9,842 nucleotides of DNA from Holosporales bacterium (GTDB lineage: Bacteria > Pseudomonadota > Alphaproteobacteria > RUG11792): contig JAIRYU010000055.1 of assembly GCA_031267545.1 (NCBI GenBank), positions 1-9,842 on the forward strand, in the 5' to 3' direction. The position numbers were made by a program, and so were the translations under genes. Every line of letters begins with the position of its first letter. Within the stretch, counting starts at the first letter, position 1. Positions 6,719-9,842 of this stretch are shown here, piece by piece. Under the pieces are notes generated by a model. It was not told the origin of the DNA. It ran no database searches and saw only the letters and a program-made list of their open reading frames with translations.

Positions 6719-6747
6719 TTGCAAGAAAAATATTAGCGCAGTATAGG
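6719..6747 (+). promoter_or_regulatory. Candidate promoter with GC-rich discriminator
   Basis: TTGCAA (6719-6724), 17-bp spacer, TATAGG (6742-6747), followed by GGGCGC. Both hexamers match consensus at 4 of 6. The G/C-rich stretch after the -10 resembles promoters of stable RNAs. No ORF of note follows on this strand before ftsY nearly 300 bp later. TTGCAA is its own reverse complement and could also act as the -35 for the - strand ORF at 6657. Confidence 0.3.
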
Positions 6748-6753
6748 GGGCGC

Positions 6754-6900
6754 AAAGGCAGGTAGATTTCCAGTTTAGAAACATGCTTGGCGGAGAATTA
6801 TAACTCTGTGCCGAGGTATTATTTGGCTAGATTACATAGGAAGACTAAATGTTATAAGCAAGAGTAAGGAGACGCTAGAGATATCGCTCAATCTCCTTTT
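6754..6900 (+). ncRNA. Candidate small RNA, unknown class
   Basis: This non-coding stretch is bounded by a plausible promoter and a weak terminator. It contains a stem-loop with arms 6786-6796 and 6805-6815, 10 of 11 positions paired (two G-T pairs, one mismatch) and an 8-nt loop. At its end AAGGAGA (6866-6872) pairs with TCTCCTT (6892-6898) and runs into TTTT (6897-6900), a terminator-like element with a long 19-nt loop. It lacks the signatures of SRP RNA, RNase P RNA and tmRNA. The boundaries are guesses from the signals. Confidence 0.22.
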
Positions 6901-7044
6901 GAATACGCTTATGGAAAGACGCGCGCATAATTTTAGTCTCCCATCCAGAAAAGCATTGATTTACGATCCACGGATATGATAGCATGCGGCGCGGTTGCTT
7001 TGCGTTCTGTTAAGAGAGCGTTGTTATGTGTTTTTTAGTTCCCG

Positions 7045-7887
7045 GTGTCATTTTTTAAGAAGCTGAAATCTACGCTTTGCGACCTTGTTGGAAACAACAA
7101 AGTTGCAAATATTGGGGATATCACCCTCGAAGAGCTCTTGATTAAGGCTGACTTTGGATGTGCGCTTGCGTCAAAAATTGCTAAAGACGTAGGGCGCGAA
7201 GGGAATATGGCGCTAGAGCTCAGGAATAGATTGAGCGAAATCATTGTTCCGCTGATTCGTGAAATAAGCATAGACTCGTCAAAGACTCCATACGTAATAG
7301 TATTGTCTGGCGTAAACGGCAGCGGTAAAACTACGACAGTTGCGAAGTTAGCGTTTTTTCTGAAACGGCAAGGATATTCCGTTGGAGTTGCCGCATGTGA
7401 CACATTCCGCGCCGCCGCCGTGGAACAGCTTTCAGATTGGGCAATGAGGATCGAATGTGATATTTTTAAATCTGAAACGTCGCGAGATCCGGCAAGCGTG
7501 GCGTTCGACGCCGTACGTACCTCAAAGCGCGACGTATTGATAATCGATACGGCCGGTAGGCTACACAACAACCCGGATCTAATGAGCGAACTAAAAAAGC
7601 TTTATAGGGTAATTGCAAAGCTCGACGCGACTGCTCCGCACATGAATCTCTTGATTATCGACGCCACAACGGGACAAAATGCCGTTGTGCAGGTAAAGGA
7701 ATTTGGTAAAATACACCCGCTCTCCGGAATAATCGTGAGTAAGGTCGACGGATGCTCTAAGGGAGGCGCGATAGTTAGCGTGATAAACGAACTTCAAATT
7801 CCAATATTCGGAGTTGGCGCTGGTGAAAACGTTAGCGACTTCGAGTCGTTTTCTGTGGATAAATTTTTGAAAGATTTAATGGAGTAA
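7045..7887 (+). CDS. ftsY: Signal recognition particle receptor FtsY (NG domain only)
   Basis: A GTPase that docks the SRP-ribosome complex at the inner membrane for cotranslational insertion of membrane proteins. It has 280 residues, against 497 in E. coli; the acidic A domain is absent, as in other short alphaproteobacterial forms. It begins with an amphipathic MSFFKKLKSTL helix that can bind lipid. The four-helix N domain is followed by the G domain: P-loop GVNGSGKTTT (89-98), insertion-box region DTFRAAAVEQL (119-129), DTAGR (168-172), SKVDG for the usual TKxDG (232-236), then SKGGAIVS and GVGAGENVSDF. GTG 7045 is the first start after an in-frame TAG (7036-7038). No Shine-Dalgarno sequence is visible, so initiation may be weak or leaderless-like. 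The next possible ATG would remove most of the N domain. The stop lies 2 bp before the symporter start. Confidence 0.97.
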   Translation: MSFFKKLKSTLCDLVGNNKVANIGDITLEELLIKADFGCALASKIAKDVGREGNMALELRNRLSEIIVPLIREISIDSSKTPYVIVLSGVNGSGKTTTVAKLAFFLKRQGYSVGVAACDTFRAAAVEQLSDWAMRIECDIFKSETSRDPASVAFDAVRTSKRDVLIIDTAGRLHNNPDLMSELKKLYRVIAKLDATAPHMNLLIIDATTGQNAVVQVKEFGKIHPLSGIIVSKVDGCSKGGAIVSVINELQIPIFGVGAGENVSDFESFSVDKFLKDLME

Positions 7888-7889
7888 GT

Positions 7890-9107
7890 ATGGTTTGTGG
7901 ATGTTGTGAGGGTAGCGCTACTAACAAGAGCGCTCTGTGGTATCTGGTTGCAATAGCCTTTGGGGTTATGTGCGGACTGTCCGGAATCGACGTTTTGCTG
8001 AAGGTAGGCTCATCTTGCTCTGAAATCTTCGTGAGAATTTTTAGGTGCATCAGTATGCCCGTGATTTCTCTTTCGGTAATAATCGCGCTTTCAAGCTACG
8101 ATTCCGATAAATCTATGATGAGCGTATGGAAAAAAACACTCTCTTACACGATCTTCACAACCGTAGCGGCAGCTTCCGTAAGCGCGTTATTGTACGTAAT
8201 GATCTCGCCGTCTAACGTTGCGATTGTCTCCAGCCCGTCCGCTGACACTAAGACCGTCGGAGCAAATTACTTGAAGTATTTTTTGGATATTGTTCCGGAC
8301 AGTATTTTGGGTTCTTTTATGGAACACAAGGTGCTAAGCGTATTGCTTATAAGCGTAATTATCGGAATCGCAATTAGATTTGTTAAAGAGGCAGACGCAA
8401 AGAGTTCTGTCATATCCTTCTTCAAAGGTATCCACAGCGTGTTCTTCACGATCACGCGGCTGATAGTGAAAATCCTCCCAATCGGATTATTCGGATTCGT
8501 TACGGTTAGCGTCAAAGAATTGCAGGGAGGCACAGACCTCGCCGGAATGGGAAGCTACTTCCTGGTTATCATAGCAGCCAACATTATACAGGGAGCCGTC
8601 ATTCTGCCACTGGTGTTGGCCGCTAAAAAGATAAACCCAATTGTTGCGATGAAGAAAATGACGCCAGCATTATCAGTTGCGTTTTTTTCCAAATCATCGT
8701 CGGCAACCTTGCCGGTCACAATTGACACGATAGAGTCAAGGATAGGGGTCAACCATAAGATCAGCAGATTCGCGTTGCCGCTGTGTACGACAATCAACAT
8801 GAACGGTTGCGCCGCTTTTATTTTCACGACAGTTATATATGTTATGCAGAATCACGGCATCGAGATCACGTCGCTCACCATATTGACATGGGTGCTGATT
8901 TCGACGCTTGCAGCGATCGGTAATGCGGGCGTTCCAATGGGATGCTTTTTCTTGAGCGCGAGCCTTCTTTCATCGATGGGTATCCCAATGCCATTGATGG
9001 GAATAATCCTTCCGTTCTATGGAGTTATTGATATGATAGAGACGTCTCTCAACGTCTGGTCTGACGCATGCGTAACTATGATTGTTGACCGAGAATTTAA
9101 GGAATAG
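7890..9107 (+). CDS. Dicarboxylate/amino acid:cation symporter (DAACS family), atypical binding site
   Basis: A 405-residue inner-membrane carrier of the glutamate-transporter fold (8 membrane helices plus two re-entrant hairpins). Landmarks are the HP1 serine motif SKSSSATLPVT (267-277), helix 7 NMNGC (303-307), HP2 AAIGNAGVPMG, and helix 8 DMIETSLNVWSD (381-392). Aligned by motif to archaeal GltPh, HP1 serines, Asn310, Asp394, Asn401 and Asp405 are kept as Asn303, Asp381, Asn388 and Asp392. Arg397, which binds the side-chain carboxylate of aspartate, is Glu384; Asp312 is Asn305; Asp390 is Tyr377. Acidic substrates are therefore doubtful and a neutral or basic solute is more likely; ion coupling may differ. 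The N-terminus MVCGCCEGS has three clustered cysteines. GGAG (7881-7884) at the end of ftsY lies 5 nt before ATG 7890, so the two genes are coupled. In an intracellular bacterium it would import host metabolites, an inference. Confidence 0.93.
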   Translation: MVCGCCEGSATNKSALWYLVAIAFGVMCGLSGIDVLLKVGSSCSEIFVRIFRCISMPVISLSVIIALSSYDSDKSMMSVWKKTLSYTIFTTVAAASVSALLYVMISPSNVAIVSSPSADTKTVGANYLKYFLDIVPDSILGSFMEHKVLSVLLISVIIGIAIRFVKEADAKSSVISFFKGIHSVFFTITRLIVKILPIGLFGFVTVSVKELQGGTDLAGMGSYFLVIIAANIIQGAVILPLVLAAKKINPIVAMKKMTPALSVAFFSKSSSATLPVTIDTIESRIGVNHKISRFALPLCTTINMNGCAAFIFTTVIYVMQNHGIEITSLTILTWVLISTLAAIGNAGVPMGCFFLSASLLSSMGIPMPLMGIILPFYGVIDMIETSLNVWSDACVTMIVDREFKE

Positions 9108-9144
9108 ACGAAATTTAATACGTAAATAACCGCCAACAAGTCAA

Positions 9145-9842
9145 CTACCCTATCGGCTCTTCGGCAACTTCGACTAGCGTTTCTTCGTTTGACGTTTCCG
9201 GGAGCTTGTCCGACTTCAAAATGTTTAAGACTTCCTCCCTCTCCTGGGTATCCCGGGAAACAGCCTTTGGCGAAATAGATTCTTTCCGTACTGTGTCACC
9301 GCTCTTCTTTGTTTTATTGGCAGGGGCAGACTCGCCTTTATTTTTGATGCCGACGCCTTTTTTCGTATCGGGTTTGTCATCGTCGCTCACGCCCAAAACA
9401 GCATGATCTAATTCGTCTACCGCATTCATAGGAAACGGGGACGACATAATCTTGTTTATTAGAACCGCCTCTCTTGCCACAGCCATGACAGATGGCGGTA
9501 TTTCTGGCGCTTTTCCGGCAGTAATTGGAATTTTTAAGGTTGTAACGGACGGTTCTCCCGGTTGCTTTGGAATTGACGCAGTAACTCCGACATAGATCTT
9601 AGCGTCTTTCCCATTGCTGAGCGGAATTTTGAATCCTAGAACAATCTGATTTGGAGATAGTTGCTCGGCGTTCACGGAGTTGGTACGATATTTTTGAAGC
9701 ATCCTTAACGCTGCAAAATTGCCGACGCACTGCGACACTGCGGTGGTCTCGTTTATTATTAGGTCTGGATCGTTATGATCGGCTACCGGTTTGTGGGCCT
9801 GCGCATCCCCCGTTGCCCATCTGAAGTTAAATTCAATTGGAT
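9145..9842 (-). CDS. Unrecognised protein, N-terminal part beyond the right edge
   Basis: The frame is open to the window edge; 231 residues plus TAG (9147-9145) are visible. The GTG at 9738 is only an internal codon: 34 further residues precede it in frame (starting PIEFNFRWATGDAQAHKPVA). The first 140 or so visible residues look folded, with alternating beta-like stretches such as NQIVLGFKIPL, KIYVGVTASI and VTTLKIPIT, then a helical VMAVAREAVLINKIM. The last 90 residues are lysine-, serine-, and glutamate-rich with KKSGDTVRKES, low in complexity and probably disordered, ending EVAEEPIG. There is one cysteine (SQCVGNF) in the visible part. No catalytic motif or membrane segment is seen, and I cannot name a family. 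It converges on the symporter with a 37-bp gap in which no hairpin terminator is evident. Confidence 0.85.
   Translation of the reverse strand, partial: PIEFNFRWATGDAQAHKPVADHNDPDLIINETTAVSQCVGNFAALRMLQKYRTNSVNAEQLSPNQIVLGFKIPLSNGKDAKIYVGVTASIPKQPGEPSVTTLKIPITAGKAPEIPPSVMAVAREAVLINKIMSSPFPMNAVDELDHAVLGVSDDDKPDTKKGVGIKNKGESAPANKTKKSGDTVRKESISPKAVSRDTQEREEVLNILKSDKLPETSNEETLVEVAEEPIG

Larger units (their letters stand above)
6150..7044. other. Long intergenic region with regulatory signals
   Basis: About 890 bp separate the start of the coiled-coil gene from ftsY. The longest frame here is a 72-codon - strand ORF (entered separately). I see no transposase remnant, CRISPR or tRNA-like sequence. 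Besides the signals listed separately, it has the 12-bp palindrome TTGCCTAGGCAA (6435-6446), the AT palindrome ATTTTTTGTAAAAAAT (6327-6342), and an isolated consensus -35 TTGACA (6300-6305) on the + strand followed after 16 bp by TAAAGA. TATGAT (6975-6980) resembles a -10 ahead of ftsY but has no good -35. Confidence 0.5.

Noticed and set aside
6741..6900. SRP RNA, tmRNA or RNase P RNA near ftsY
   Set aside because: No GGAAG/AGCA apical motif of SRP RNA, no tRNA-like T arm or tag frame, and no RNase P conserved blocks on either strand.
9108..9144. Bidirectional terminator between the symporter and the last gene
   Set aside because: No inverted repeat with a T tract is visible in the 37-bp gap.

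Overview
The window looks like chromosomal DNA from an alphaproteobacterium, probably a host-associated one such as a member of the Holosporales or a relative. The assignment rests on the IleRS, which is a 937-residue bacterial-type enzyme with a C-terminal zinc knuckle and runs of sequence typical of alphaproteobacterial IleRS (for example PVMWSVVEKTALAEAEVEY). Further support comes from an FtsY reduced to its NG core and from the scattered order of housekeeping genes. The standard bacterial code is used: TGA ends fabH and does not appear in frame. Placement below class is inference.

Left part, + strand, 1-4358: the 3' part of fabH, a HIT-family (HINT-like) nucleotide hydrolase and ileS form a tight unit with 19-bp and 8-bp gaps. 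They are followed by tRNA-Glu(CTC) and tRNA-Lys(CTT), 16 bp apart. The themes are lipid initiation, aminoacylation and decoding; the HIT protein could hydrolyse aminoacyl-AMP or other AMP conjugates released near synthetases.

Middle, - strand, 4566-6149: a 527-residue exported protein that is almost entirely coiled coil, with no cysteine and no proline after residue 80. It has its own plausible promoter and a good ribosome binding site; the likely start is ATG 6149, not the upstream TTG. Its function is not recognised.

6150-7044: nearly 900 bp with no convincing conventional gene but many signals. These are a small rho-independent terminator on the - strand, a 72-codon - strand ORF that may be intact or frameshifted at a TC run, a 15-codon Thr/Phe-rich mini-ORF carrying a 9-bp tandem repeat, a palindromic TTGCAA that could be the -35 of two divergent promoters, and a candidate small RNA (about 6754-6900) with a hairpin and a weak terminator.

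Right part: ftsY (GTG start, no acidic domain) is translationally coupled to a sodium:dicarboxylate-family symporter whose key substrate and sodium residues are changed. Convergent to them on the - strand is an unrecognised protein that runs off the right edge. I see no phage, IS, CRISPR or defence genes. The least explained items are the coiled-coil protein, the intergenic region 6150-7044, the altered symporter and the partial gene at the right edge.
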